Shown here one piece after another: positions 26,856 through 36,734 of a DNA stretch of 64,000 bases. The notes beneath the pieces were generated by a model. The model worked only from the letters and a program-made list of their open reading frames with translations. It was not told where the DNA came from and made no database searches. Every line of letters begins with the position of its first letter. The stretch's first letter is position 1. The stretch is from Mergibacter septicus (GTDB lineage Bacteria > Pseudomonadota > Gammaproteobacteria > Enterobacterales > Pasteurellaceae), in contig NZ_CP022013.1 in the NCBI RefSeq assembly GCF_003265225.1, forward strand, positions 1,211,001 to 1,275,000. Reading direction: 5' to 3'. A program made the translations under genes and the position numbers.

Positions 26856-29570
26856 CTACTCTTTTTTCTCTGGTTTAACCGTCGATGTTGCAGAATAACT
26901 ACCTTGATCCCAACTTTCACTACCAGCAGGTGCTTTTAATTGTAATAAAAAATGCTGGTACGGTTTTGCAGCTGGCTGAACCACTTCTCCTGATGGCGTT
27001 GCAAACGCTATACCACCTTGTAATAACTGTTTTGCTGTGCCAGTTTGAATATTTAACCCTCGCCACCCAAAGTCAACGGAATAACCTGAAGCGAACCAAA
27101 ATTGACTATTTTGGCGAACTAAATGTTGATACTGTTTTGCAAGTCTAATCTCTACCAATACACGATCTGCATCACTATTTAAGCGAATATGATTGATTAC
27201 CCCTACTTCTACTCCTCGATACAATATTGGTGAACCAACACTCAGATTAGTCGCATTCGCAGTTTCTAATATTAATGGAAAACCATTTTTATAATCAGCC
27301 TGAGTATCACTCTCGCCCTCTAAACTAAAATGATTGCTAAAATTTCCTTGCCCTAATTCAATATTGATATAAGGCTGTAATAAACTTTCAATATTTTTTA
27401 CGCCACTTAATGAAATTTGTGGAGTAACCAACTGAAAACGGCTACCTTGTCTTGCCAGTAACTTAAAGTTATTTGCAAATAGTAATGCTTCTATCTTTAT
27501 CTGAGATTTTTGAGGATCTAGTTTAATTGCCATCACTTCCCCAACTTTGATACCTAAGTAACGCAATGGCATACCGATCTGTAAATTCGTTGCATCACGA
27601 GTGGTGAGAAAAATTTGTTGTCCGACTGCTTGAGCAAACTGTTTGTTAGAATAAAGCGAAGTATCGATCTGCTTTGTTGTCGCTACACCTAATTGATCAA
27701 AACTAATTGCACCTTGCAATACTCTTTGTAGTGGTGATACTTCTACCTTAGCCCCTTGCAAAGACAAATTAATATCAACCGCTTTATCTACCCAAAAACG
27801 ACTTCTTGTCGTCAAGAGATGTCGATATTGTGGTGGTAAAAAGACCCCTATTTCAAAACCTTTACTGTTTGGTGTGATCTTTATAATCTGCCCAACTTGA
27901 TATTGGCGATATAACACCACTGAACCTACTTGAATATTAGGTAATTGTTGACTATGCAACACAATAGTAGGTTGTAAATTATAGCTATCAATTCCAGCTT
28001 GTGCATCAGCTAAATTCTTATATAAAGGATAAAAAGCTAAAGGTTTTGCACTAGTTGGTTCACCGCTAATCACGCTAATTCCACCTTGCAACCAAGTTTT
28101 AGGCGAAGTTGCACTAAACTCCATCCCATTTACACCTAAGTTGACACTAAAATTTGATGCAGCAACAAACTTCGTATTGGCAGTAATTAAATGGCGATAA
28201 GCTTTGGCAATAGCGACTTGGTAATAGATCGTTGTTCCTTTAATCTGTCGATCAACAACATTCCCAATATTAATCCCGTTAAATAATAATGGTTGCCCGA
28301 CTTCAATACCATAAGCTTGTGTTGAACGAAGTTCTACCACTAAAGTACCCGTTTGGTGTAACAACAAATCTGCCTGTTTAATGACCTTAAATTGCTGTTG
28401 TGGTTTCCCTTCTCCAGCTTGAATAACAAAATGTTTTCCTTGCAATAATTGCTCTAAATCAGTTATTGAAAAAGAAGCTGAACGATCTTGCAAAATAATT
28501 TTTGTACCATCTCGGAGCAAAAATTGTACACTTGGATCGAGTGATAACTCTGCATTAGGTTGAGTATCTGATAAATGCTCTCTACCTAATTCATTACTCT
28601 GTTTCCACGCTGATAAAACCCCAACTTGTAAGGATTGGTAGTAAACAGGTGTTTCCCCCACTGTTAATCCACTCACATCAGAAGGTAAAATGATCGGTAC
28701 CTTAATCCCTCGTTGTGCCGCTGTAATTGATGGATAAAGTGTAAAAACATGCTCATTTTCAACTATCGGACTATTATCTGGTGAATCAAAAGCAATGGCA
28801 CCTTGAATAACTGAATTAAGGCTCTCAACGTTCACTTTTACACCACTTAAACTAATATTGGCTTGTATGCCACTTGTATTCCAAAAATGGCTATCTCGTC
28901 TTACTAAATCAGAATATTGCTTATCAATGACGACACTAATTTCAATTTTTTTATCCGCCGTAAAACGGTAATTAGTTACTTGACCTACAGGTACTTTACG
29001 ATAATAAACCTTAGCCCCTAAACTGACTGAACCTAAGGTTTCTGTTATCAATTTTAAGGAAAGATCCCCAGTGGTAACTTCAGCAATAGGACCTTGACTT
29101 AACGCAACAAACTCATTTTCATCCCTACCAGAGCCGGGTGATAAAGTAATATAATTTCCCGACACTAAAGCATCTAACCCCGAAATACCCGCCAATGATG
29201 CAGAAGGTTGTACTAGCCAAAATTTAGTTTCTTCACGTAATAATGAAACCGCTTCAGGATAAATATTAGCAGTAACCCTAATTAACTTTAGATCGGCAGT
29301 AAAATTCACTTTTTTGACTATCCCAATTTGCAATCCCTGATAACGAATTTGGGTTTTATTTGCTACTAAACCTGCACCATCATTAAAATAAATGGTAATT
29401 TCTTTCCCTTGCTCTTGATGTAATTGGTAAAACAACATTGCCCCAATACATAAGGCAATGAAAGGCAACACCCAAAAAGAAGAAAGACGTTTGCGATACA
29501 AAATTTTTGCTTTAGCAATAGTCGGATTTTGATTTTCAATCTTATTTTCTTGATTCTGTGGTATTGTCAT
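26856..29570 (-). CDS. letB: Lipid transport MCE protein LetB (YebT)
   Basis: Tunnel-forming periplasmic protein that carries lipids between inner and outer membranes. One N-terminal membrane helix (FWVLPFIALCIGAMLFY) anchors it. Seven MCE domains follow, recognised by repeats such as YQGLQIG, YYRKVPVG, YYQSLQVG, FNGINIG, YRQYQVG, YLGIKVG and YRGVEVG. Seven domains and about 900 residues fit LetB rather than PqiB (three domains). The frame is open to 29597, but the ATG at 29570 (MTIPQNQE) has the site GGAAG four bases upstream, so I take that start. It overlaps the letA end by 29 bases. Confidence 0.92.
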   Translation of the reverse strand: MTIPQNQENKIENQNPTIAKAKILYRKRLSSFWVLPFIALCIGAMLFYQLHQEQGKEITIYFNDGAGLVANKTQIRYQGLQIGIVKKVNFTADLKLIRVTANIYPEAVSLLREETKFWLVQPSASLAGISGLDALVSGNYITLSPGSGRDENEFVALSQGPIAEVTTGDLSLKLITETLGSVSLGAKVYYRKVPVGQVTNYRFTADKKIEISVVIDKQYSDLVRRDSHFWNTSGIQANISLSGVKVNVESLNSVIQGAIAFDSPDNSPIVENEHVFTLYPSITAAQRGIKVPIILPSDVSGLTVGETPVYYQSLQVGVLSAWKQSNELGREHLSDTQPNAELSLDPSVQFLLRDGTKIILQDRSASFSITDLEQLLQGKHFVIQAGEGKPQQQFKVIKQADLLLHQTGTLVVELRSTQAYGIEVGQPLLFNGINIGNVVDRQIKGTTIYYQVAIAKAYRHLITANTKFVAASNFSVNLGVNGMEFSATSPKTWLQGGISVISGEPTSAKPLAFYPLYKNLADAQAGIDSYNLQPTIVLHSQQLPNIQVGSVVLYRQYQVGQIIKITPNSKGFEIGVFLPPQYRHLLTTRSRFWVDKAVDINLSLQGAKVEVSPLQRVLQGAISFDQLGVATTKQIDTSLYSNKQFAQAVGQQIFLTTRDATNLQIGMPLRYLGIKVGEVMAIKLDPQKSQIKIEALLFANNFKLLARQGSRFQLVTPQISLSGVKNIESLLQPYINIELGQGNFSNHFSLEGESDTQADYKNGFPLILETANATNLSVGSPILYRGVEVGVINHIRLNSDADRVLVEIRLAKQYQHLVRQNSQFWFASGYSVDFGWRGLNIQTGTAKQLLQGGIAFATPSGEVVQPAAKPYQHFLLQLKAPAGSESWDQGSYSATSTVKPEKKE

Positions 29571-30825
29571 AAAACTTCCAAAGTAAACGGGGATCAAATT
29601 GAGAAACTGAAATCATAGTTAAAATAACTGCTAAGCCAAAATACACTGCAGCAGGTCCAACTGAAAAATTAATGATTTGCCCTCGAGTAACTAATGCTGT
29701 CATCAGTGAAAGAACAAAAAGATCGAGCATCGACCATCGTCCAACAAAATGAACAACCTTATACAATTTAAGCTGTAATTTAATCGGTTGTTTCAACTGC
29801 AAATGGATACAAGCAAGCAAGTATAACATAATCACTATTTTGGCTATAGGAATAAAAATACTCGCAATAAAGACTATTGCTGCAATCACATAGTTACCAT
29901 AATCAAGAAAAGATAAAACACCTGACATCAAAGTATCAGCACTGACAACACCATTGAGAGAAATCTCAGAAATAGGTAAAAAATTCGCTGGAAATAACAT
30001 AATAATCCCTGCAATTAAACAACTCCAAACACGCTGTAAACTTAATTCTTCAGCAAGATTAAATGTATGACAACGAGGGCATATAGCGTTGTGATTGGAA
30101 GTAAGAAAAGTTAAACCACAGGTGGTACATAGATTAATATCTTGTTTTTGCTGTTTCACTAAATAAAAATGATCAGCAACCGATAATGGTTTAATCTCAG
30201 GATAAAATAACTGCCATAAACGAGGAAGATTAATTCGAGTGAATAATAAAGCCGTTAATAAAGTTACAAATAAAAATGGAATGAGATAAAGCGTAAAAGA
30301 CAACTCCGCATATTCACGCACTTTAAATGCCGCAATTCCAAGTGCAACTAAATAAACATCTAACATCACCCACGGTTGTATTTGAGATAAAGCCAATAAA
30401 ACCAGTCTAGGGCGATGCTGAAAACGATAGCTTAGCTGTAACCATAAAATTAAACCAACAAAAGTAACAGGCATAACAATCGCACAAAGTAAAACAAAAA
30501 AAGCGGTATATGGATACCCTATTACTGCCATTTTCCAAATCCCATTCCAAATTGAAGCTTGTATAGGAACGCCTAGTAATTCAATATTTAATAAAGGAAA
30601 AGTAAAAGCAAAAGGCATTAATAATAAAATTGTTAATGCAAGAATCGCAGATTTTTTTAAATTCCAGCCTAGCCGAGCTTGTAATAAATTCTGACAACGT
30701 GGACAAATGCTAGTTTGCAATGCCAATGGTGGTGGTACTTCAACCAATAAATTACACGCATTACAACGCTGTAAATGAAATTTAGTCGTTTTGGGAAATG
30801 GTCTAATTTGCTGGATATACTTCAT
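29542..30825 (-). CDS. letA: Lipid transport membrane protein LetA (PqiA family)
   Basis: Inner-membrane partner of LetB. Two cytoplasmic zinc-ribbon modules, CNAC...CPRC at residues 20-45 and CTTC...CPRC near residues 222-243, each precede a bundle of about four membrane helices; this is the two-repeat layout of the PqiA family. At 427 residues it equals the E. coli protein. It is translated first in a letA-letB operon, with overlapping genes. No PqiC-like lipoprotein follows, which again fits LetAB rather than PqiABC. Confidence 0.92.
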   Translation of the reverse strand: MKYIQQIRPFPKTTKFHLQRCNACNLLVEVPPPLALQTSICPRCQNLLQARLGWNLKKSAILALTILLLMPFAFTFPLLNIELLGVPIQASIWNGIWKMAVIGYPYTAFFVLLCAIVMPVTFVGLILWLQLSYRFQHRPRLVLLALSQIQPWVMLDVYLVALGIAAFKVREYAELSFTLYLIPFLFVTLLTALLFTRINLPRLWQLFYPEIKPLSVADHFYLVKQQKQDINLCTTCGLTFLTSNHNAICPRCHTFNLAEELSLQRVWSCLIAGIIMLFPANFLPISEISLNGVVSADTLMSGVLSFLDYGNYVIAAIVFIASIFIPIAKIVIMLYLLACIHLQLKQPIKLQLKLYKVVHFVGRWSMLDLFVLSLMTALVTRGQIINFSVGPAAVYFGLAVILTMISVSQFDPRLLWKFYDNTTESRK

Positions 30826-30985
30826 CGTAGATGACTAGAATTATTGATAAATTTAACGCATTTAATCCAAATTAAAGCATAAATATGATAAAAATGTTGA
30901 ACAAGTATATAAATCAAGAGAAAATACACAAGCAAAAATCAGCTTAAACGGGTGAAATCTGCTGTAATCTTTCAAGATTTTAACC

Positions 30986-31015
30986 TTGTCATCAAGCATT
31001 GAATCAGGCTAGACT
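30986..31015 (+). promoter_or_regulatory. Possible promoter of proQ
   Basis: TTGTCA, an 18-bp spacer and TAGACT, ending 71 bp before the proQ start. The spacer is one base longer than ideal. Confidence 0.4.
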
Positions 31016-31086
31016 ATCCCCGTTTTATTATTATTCATACAAATACGATATTATTCTTATTTAAGTACTAACTTTGGGGATTATCA

Positions 31087-31746
31087 ATGCCAGTAGAAAC
31101 AAATACGATAGCATCAACAGAACAAAACCTAACTACCTCTCAGGACACGCAGGTAAAATATCCTGATAATAAAGCAGTTATTGCTTATCTATGCGAAAAA
31201 TTTCCTCTTTGCTTTTCAGTTACTCAACCTAAACCACTCAAAGTTGGTATTTTTCAAGACCTTATCGCCTCTTTAGACAATGAAGAAGAGCTGAGTAAAA
31301 CTAAACTACGCCAAGCTATTCGTCAGTACACTTCATCTTGGGCATATCTTGCAAGCTGCCAAGTAGGTGCTAAGCGTGTAGATTTAATCGGCGAAGATTG
31401 TGGTGAATTAGATCAACAACAAGCAGAACATGCCGCACAACGTCTAGCCGAATCTAAAGCCGTAGTAGCACAACGCCAAGCTGCTCGCAAAGCTCAATTA
31501 GCTGAAAAGAAAGCCAAACGCCAAGTAAAAGAACACAAAGAGCAAAAGAAAAAAATAAGAAGACCAGCAAAACCTGCTTTAACGTCAGTAAATCTAACAA
31601 CCTTACAAGCTCATCATAAAGTTAAAATTAAAGCGGGCAATAGAACACAAAATGCAACAGTTTTAGAAGTATTGAAAGATGGGGCAAGAGTTGAATTAGA
31701 AAATGGATTAGTAATCAACATCACCGCAGATCGTCTTTATCAATAA
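31087..31746 (+). CDS. proQ: RNA chaperone ProQ
   Basis: Global RNA-binding protein that protects 3' ends and helps sRNA-mRNA pairing. The N-terminal FinO/ProQ domain is clear (KAVIAYLCEKFPLCFS, PLKVGIFQDL, LRQAIRQYTSSWAYL, residues 35-110). It is followed by a lysine/glutamine-rich linker and a C-terminal Tudor-like domain (HHKVKIKAGNRTQNATVLEV). 219 residues against 232 in E. coli; the N-terminal tail before the FinO domain is longer and Thr/Gln-rich. prc lies downstream as in E. coli, but a terminator sits between the two. Confidence 0.93.
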   Translation: MPVETNTIASTEQNLTTSQDTQVKYPDNKAVIAYLCEKFPLCFSVTQPKPLKVGIFQDLIASLDNEEELSKTKLRQAIRQYTSSWAYLASCQVGAKRVDLIGEDCGELDQQQAEHAAQRLAESKAVVAQRQAARKAQLAEKKAKRQVKEHKEQKKKIRRPAKPALTSVNLTTLQAHHKVKIKAGNRTQNATVLEVLKDGARVELENGLVINITADRLYQ

Positions 31747-31779
31747 AACACTTTATTTCAGTATGGTACTTTAAAGTGT

Positions 31780-31816
31780 ATGCAGTCCAAAACCGCAATT
31801 TTGTGACTGCATTTTT
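31780..31816 (+). terminator. Terminator of proQ
   Basis: ATGCAGTC / GACTGCAT, extended by CAAAA / TTTTG across a one-base bulge, followed by five T. It lies 34 bp after the proQ stop, so prc needs its own promoter or read-through. Confidence 0.7.
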
Positions 31817-31885
31817 GCCATATAATTAATCATATTAAAATCAAAGAGATAAATTTTTTATGCAACTTTATTTAGGGGATACTCA

Positions 31886-33913
31886 ATGGGTAAAAAAATA
31901 AAATTAAAACGAATATCAAACTATATTCTTGCTTTATTGACCTTAACGATTAACCTTCAAAGTTGGGCTATCACACCGACAGTAAAACTAAGCGAGATTA
32001 AAACACTCTCCCCTACTGCAGACAATGCCACCGAAACTAAACGCACAACGAATCTACTCAGCATTGCCTACTACCAACCTTTTACACTAGATGATCAACT
32101 CTCTCACAAAATTTTTAATCGCTACCTCGATTTTCTAGATTACAGCCACAATACCTTTCTACAATCTGATGTTGATCAAATGAGAAAAAAATATGCTGAT
32201 ACTTTTGATGATCAACTCAAAGCAGGAAAACTTGATGCTGCCTTTGATATGTATAACTTAATGCAAGAACGTCGTTACCAACGTTATACTTATGCCTTAT
32301 CATTATTAGAAAAAGAGCCGAATTTAACTGGTAATGATCAAATTGAAATCGATCGTTCGAAAAAACCTTTTCCAAAAACGGTTGCTGAAGCTAACCAACT
32401 TTGGCAAGAAAGAGTTAAAAATGACATTATTACGCAACGCTTAAAAGGCAAATCTTGGGCTGAAATTCAGAAAAAATTAATTAAACGTTATAATTTAGCC
32501 TTAAAACGCCTAACTCAAACAAAAGCTGATGATGTTACTCAACTCTATTTAAATGCTTTTACACGTGAATTAGACCCTCATAGTAGCTATTTATCGCCAC
32601 GCAAAGCAAAAAATTTCAATGAAAGTATGAACTTATCATTAGAAGGAATAGGGGCTACTTTACAATCTGAAGATGATGAAACCGTGATTAAATCACTAGT
32701 TCCCGGTGCACCTGCTGAACGTAGTAAAAAAATTCAGGTTGGCGATAAAATTATCGGCGTAGGACAAGGTGAAAAAGGTGAAATTGAAGATGTCGTTGGT
32801 TGGCGACTTGATGATGTTGTTGAAAAAATCAAAGGTAAAAAAGGCTCGAAAGTTCGCTTAGAATTAGAAGCAGCCAAAGGTGGAAAAACACGAATTATAA
32901 CCTTAACTCGAGATAAAATTCGGATTGAAGATAGTGCGGCTAAATTAAAAGTTAATACTATTAACAAACAAAAAATTGGCGTATTAACTATCCCAAGCTT
33001 TTATAATGGATTAACCGATGATGTTCGTAAACTATTAGCTGAAGCTGCAAAGAAAAAAGTTCAAGGATTAGTTATTGATTTACGTAACGATGGCGGCGGA
33101 TCTTTAAATGAAGCCATTGGCTTAAGTGGTTTATTTATTACTGATGGTCCAATAGTACAAGTACGTGATGCCTATGATCGTATCCGTACTCATTATGATC
33201 CTGATACAAAACAAGTCTATACTGGCCCCGTTGTGGTTTTAATTAACCGCTTTAGTGCCTCAGCTTCAGAAATTTTTTCAGCGGCATTACAGGATTATGA
33301 CCGTGCAGTTATTGTTGGACAAAATAGTTTTGGTAAAGGTACGGTACAACAAAGTCGTCCATTAAGTAAATTTTACCTAAACGAACAGCCATTAGGGTTT
33401 CTACAGTACACTATCCAAAAATTCTATCGAATTGATGGTGGCAGTACGCAATTAAAAGGGGTTAAACCAGATATTTTATTCCCTGAAATCATTGATGAAA
33501 CCGAATATGGTGAAAGCAAAGAAGATAATGCTTTACCTTGGGATAAAATTCCAAAAGCAAATTATAAAGCGACTAATAATGTTCGCAAACATATTCCAAC
33601 TTTAGAACAAAAACATTTAGCCAGAGTGGCTAAAAATCCTGAATTTATCGTTCTAAACGAAAATCTTGCTGAGCGAGATAGATTGCGTGATCGTCAATAT
33701 CTCTCCTTAAATTTAGCAGAACGTCAAGCAGAATATGATAAAAATGATGCGAAATACTTAAAAGACTTAAATGCTCGCTTTAAACGTGAAGGAAAAAAAC
33801 CACTAAAAAATGTTGATGATCTTCCAAAAGATTATCAAGCACCTGATTTTATTCTAACTGAAGCTGAAAATATTGCTGCAGATCTGATTAAATTAGAACA
33901 AAAATCCAATTAA
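31886..33913 (+). CDS. prc: Tail-specific protease Prc
   Basis: Periplasmic Ser-Lys protease that trims PBP3 and, with NlpI, controls the cell-wall hydrolase MepS. It has a signal peptide (residues 1-29, ending QSWA) and a PDZ domain around residues 245-330 (SLEGIGATLQ, VPGAPAERSKKIQVGDKI). The catalytic Ser is in SASASEIFSAA (about residue 459) and the Lys in FGKGTVQQ about 25 residues later. The length of 675 is normal. It lies upstream of two more cell-wall genes, an L,D-transpeptidase and mepK. Confidence 0.94.
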   Translation: MGKKIKLKRISNYILALLTLTINLQSWAITPTVKLSEIKTLSPTADNATETKRTTNLLSIAYYQPFTLDDQLSHKIFNRYLDFLDYSHNTFLQSDVDQMRKKYADTFDDQLKAGKLDAAFDMYNLMQERRYQRYTYALSLLEKEPNLTGNDQIEIDRSKKPFPKTVAEANQLWQERVKNDIITQRLKGKSWAEIQKKLIKRYNLALKRLTQTKADDVTQLYLNAFTRELDPHSSYLSPRKAKNFNESMNLSLEGIGATLQSEDDETVIKSLVPGAPAERSKKIQVGDKIIGVGQGEKGEIEDVVGWRLDDVVEKIKGKKGSKVRLELEAAKGGKTRIITLTRDKIRIEDSAAKLKVNTINKQKIGVLTIPSFYNGLTDDVRKLLAEAAKKKVQGLVIDLRNDGGGSLNEAIGLSGLFITDGPIVQVRDAYDRIRTHYDPDTKQVYTGPVVVLINRFSASASEIFSAALQDYDRAVIVGQNSFGKGTVQQSRPLSKFYLNEQPLGFLQYTIQKFYRIDGGSTQLKGVKPDILFPEIIDETEYGESKEDNALPWDKIPKANYKATNNVRKHIPTLEQKHLARVAKNPEFIVLNENLAERDRLRDRQYLSLNLAERQAEYDKNDAKYLKDLNARFKREGKKPLKNVDDLPKDYQAPDFILTEAENIAADLIKLEQKSN

Positions 33914-34003
33914 TCTCTTCTCCTGTTTGTTCTAAAAGAGCAAGCAGGAGAATACAGTTATATTAATATAACGCTTTTGATACCTAGTTTATAAGGATTT
34001 TCA

Positions 34004-35383
34004 ATGTTCCCTAAAAAAAATTATCTTCTTTCAGGCTTATTTACTGGGATATTATCCATTGCACTCACTTTTTCTTTCGCTAAAAATATACTGGCTGATG
34101 AAAATAACAATCCTAATGCTAATGTTCCAAAAGTAGATCAAAATATTGAACTGATTTCTAATATACCTTTACTTTTTCCTCAAAAATTAGTTGAAATATA
34201 TTCTGCCCGCCAATTTCAACCGATTTGGCAATCCTCTAATAGTAAAAAATCTTTTTTAAAAGAATATGCTATTCTTGCCTTAGCTAATCTCAATCCAATG
34301 ATAGCTAAACATTTAAATCTAATTAATTCAAGCAAAGAACAACTCACTCAAGATCTGTTATTAAGTGATGCTTTTTTAACTTACCTTTATTATAGTACCA
34401 ATGTAAAAAAACACGCACAAACATGGCTTTATTTACCTAATAATTATCAAGTCAAAGTGCCAGAAGAAAAATTGATTAAACGTTGGTTAAATGCAATAAA
34501 AAACAATCAATTAGAGCATTTTATTCAGCAAATAACTAATCCAAATAAAATATATCAAGCAACCTTAGTAAAATTAATACAATTAATTTTAGATACAAAT
34601 ACACCACCACAAGAAATTGCTAAATTAGCCATTAATCTTCAACGTTTACGGGTTATTCCTAATTTTGAACAAGGTATTTTCATCAATATTCCTAGCTATC
34701 AATTATATTATTATCGTGATGGAAAAGAAGTCCTTACGTCTAAAATTATTGTTGGAAAATTAGCACGAAAAACACCCGTTATGTATAGCAAATTAAGCAA
34801 TTTAGTCATTAATCCTCCTTGGACAGTTCCTGAACGTTTAATTAATGAAGATTTAATTCCTAAGATAAAAAAAGATCCGAGTTATATTTACCGTAACGGC
34901 TATACTATTATTGATTATAAAGGTAATGTTATTGATCCATATACTATTGATTGGGAAAATATTACTTGGAAAAAATTTCCTTATCTTATCCGACAAGTAC
35001 CAAGTCATAGTGCATTAGGAAATTTTAAATTTAATATGCCAAGTGCTGAAGCAATATTTTTACACGATACGCCAGTCCGTGAACTCTTTACACTTAAAAA
35101 TAGAGCATTAAGTTCTGGCTGTATTAGAGTAGAAAAATCTGATGAATTAGCCACATTTTTATTAAAAGAAGTAGGTTGGAACGAAGAACAAAAATTAGAA
35201 ATATTAGAAAATAAAAAAACAAAATCCGTTCATATTCCTTCTAATAATCCAGTGTATATTTATTATGTAACAACTTGGATTGAAAATGGTGAAATGAAAA
35301 CATTACCAGATATTTATTCCTATGATAAAGAATTTAAATTAACTGAAGCAGATATTAATTTAGTCAAAAAATATCTACATTGA
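34004..35383 (+). CDS. ldtD: L,D-transpeptidase, YcbB/LdtD group
   Basis: Makes 3-3 cross-links in peptidoglycan. An N-terminal hydrophobic signal or anchor (residues 9-31) is followed by a substrate-binding region and a YkuD catalytic domain. Motifs are NPPWTVPERLI near residue 268, HDTPVRELF (His about 349) and SSGCIRVE with the catalytic Cys near residue 373. At 459 residues it is much shorter than E. coli LdtD (615); the shortening is in the N-terminal half. The neighbours mepK and gloC follow in the E. coli order ycbB-ycbK-ycbL, which supports the name. Confidence 0.88.
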   Translation: MFPKKNYLLSGLFTGILSIALTFSFAKNILADENNNPNANVPKVDQNIELISNIPLLFPQKLVEIYSARQFQPIWQSSNSKKSFLKEYAILALANLNPMIAKHLNLINSSKEQLTQDLLLSDAFLTYLYYSTNVKKHAQTWLYLPNNYQVKVPEEKLIKRWLNAIKNNQLEHFIQQITNPNKIYQATLVKLIQLILDTNTPPQEIAKLAINLQRLRVIPNFEQGIFINIPSYQLYYYRDGKEVLTSKIIVGKLARKTPVMYSKLSNLVINPPWTVPERLINEDLIPKIKKDPSYIYRNGYTIIDYKGNVIDPYTIDWENITWKKFPYLIRQVPSHSALGNFKFNMPSAEAIFLHDTPVRELFTLKNRALSSGCIRVEKSDELATFLLKEVGWNEEQKLEILENKKTKSVHIPSNNPVYIYYVTTWIENGEMKTLPDIYSYDKEFKLTEADINLVKKYLH

Positions 35384-35496
35384 AATTCTTTGAAAGATAA
35401 GTAAAATAGACAATTTTATTTATCAAAATCATTCTACTAATTTAATATATTTAAATAAGATATTAACAATAATCATCTTTAATTTATTAAAAATTT

Positions 35497-36060
35497 ATGG
35501 AAAAGATCAATCAAACAAAACGAAAATGGTTATCTTTAGGTGGATTAATTTTAGGTGGAAGTTTATTTCCTCATTCAACTTTCGCCACTGTGTTAAATAT
35601 GCCGCAATCTCGTTTATTAAAATTAAAAAATATCAATACTGGGGAAAAACTAATTTCTAAATATATCAATGGTAAAAGTTTTTCTGCCGAAGATATGAAA
35701 AAAATCAATTACTTAATGAGAGATCGTCGTACTAATTTAGTCCACACAATGGATCCTAAACTCTTTGCTAAATTTTATGATATTCAAAATAAACTAGGGT
35801 TGCGTAACTGTGAACTTTCAATTATTTGTGGCTACCGTTCGCCGAAAACAAATGCACAATTACATAGTAAGAGTAATCAAGTTGCGGTAAATAGTTATCA
35901 TATAAAAGGTCAAGCGATTGATTTTCGGATTGATTGTATTTCCCTAGCAAAAGTCCGTGATGCCGCTAAAAGTCTTAAAAATGGTGGTGTTGGCTACTAT
36001 CCTAAAAGTAATTTTATTCACATTGATACTGGTCCAGTAAGAAATTGGCGTGGTACTTAA
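35497..36060 (+). CDS. mepK: Murein endopeptidase MepK
   Basis: Zinc endopeptidase of the DUF882/peptidase M15-like family that cuts 3-3 (and some 4-3) cross-links in peptidoglycan. Metal ligands are in SYHIKGQAIDF (His and Asp) and FIHIDTGPVRNW (His). The N-terminal signal reads KRKWLSLGGLILGG, where the E. coli protein has a twin-arginine RRKLLALGG. The KR pair is a weaker Tat signal, so Sec export is possible. 187 residues, as expected. The product complements the L,D-transpeptidase encoded just upstream. Confidence 0.92.
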   Translation: MEKINQTKRKWLSLGGLILGGSLFPHSTFATVLNMPQSRLLKLKNINTGEKLISKYINGKSFSAEDMKKINYLMRDRRTNLVHTMDPKLFAKFYDIQNKLGLRNCELSIICGYRSPKTNAQLHSKSNQVAVNSYHIKGQAIDFRIDCISLAKVRDAAKSLKNGGVGYYPKSNFIHIDTGPVRNWRGT

Positions 36061-36078
36061 TCAAATTGAAGGCTATCT

Positions 36079-36717
36079 ATGAAATTTAAACTTATTCCCG
36101 TTACCCCATTTCAACAAAACTGTTCTATTGTGTGGGATACTGCAGGTAATGCAGCAATTATCGATCCCGGTGGGGAAGCGGATAAAATTATTCAATTTAT
36201 TCAACAAAATGATCTCACCCCACAAGCTATTCTCCTTACTCACGGGCATTTAGATCATGTTGGAGCAGCTGTAACATTAAAAAAACAATATGGGATTGAT
36301 ATTATAGGCCCACATCAAGCTGATGAATATTGGTTGACTGGATTACCACAACAAGCTCAACATTTTGGTCTGCCAGATTGTTCTGCATTTACACCTGATC
36401 AGTGGCTAAACGAAAATGAAGAAGTTCAAATAGGTTCACTACACTTTAAAGTGCTTCATCTCCCCGGACATACTCCCGGTCATATTGGCTTTATTAATCA
36501 AGAAAATAATATCGCTTTTACTGGTGATGTTTTATTTAACGGAGGGATAGGACGGACAGATTTTCCCGGTGGTAGTTATTCACAATTAATTCAATCTATT
36601 AAAGAAAAATTATTACCTTTAGATGAACAAACTCAAATCATCGCAGGACACGGCCCGACTACAACTATCGGCAATGAAAAATATACTAATCCTTTTTTGT
36701 TAAAAGAGCATAATTAG
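36079..36717 (+). CDS. gloC: Hydroxyacylglutathione hydrolase GloC (YcbL)
   Basis: Cytoplasmic type-II glyoxalase that hydrolyses S-lactoylglutathione. It is a metallo-beta-lactamase fold protein with the metal motif THGHLDH near residue 55, HLPGHTPGH near residue 130, FTGDVLF near residue 153 and AGHGPTT near residue 194. At 212 residues it has the YcbL length. It begins 18 bases after mepK, so it is part of the same operon, as in E. coli. Confidence 0.93.
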   Translation: MKFKLIPVTPFQQNCSIVWDTAGNAAIIDPGGEADKIIQFIQQNDLTPQAILLTHGHLDHVGAAVTLKKQYGIDIIGPHQADEYWLTGLPQQAQHFGLPDCSAFTPDQWLNENEEVQIGSLHFKVLHLPGHTPGHIGFINQENNIAFTGDVLFNGGIGRTDFPGGSYSQLIQSIKEKLLPLDEQTQIIAGHGPTTTIGNEKYTNPFLLKEHN

Positions 36718-36734
36718 ATTACGGCTTAAGAGAG

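Noticed and set aside
33914-33962. Hairpin TTCTCCTG...CAGGAGAA after prc as a terminator
   Set aside because: The stem is good but no T tract follows on either strand, so termination is not supported.
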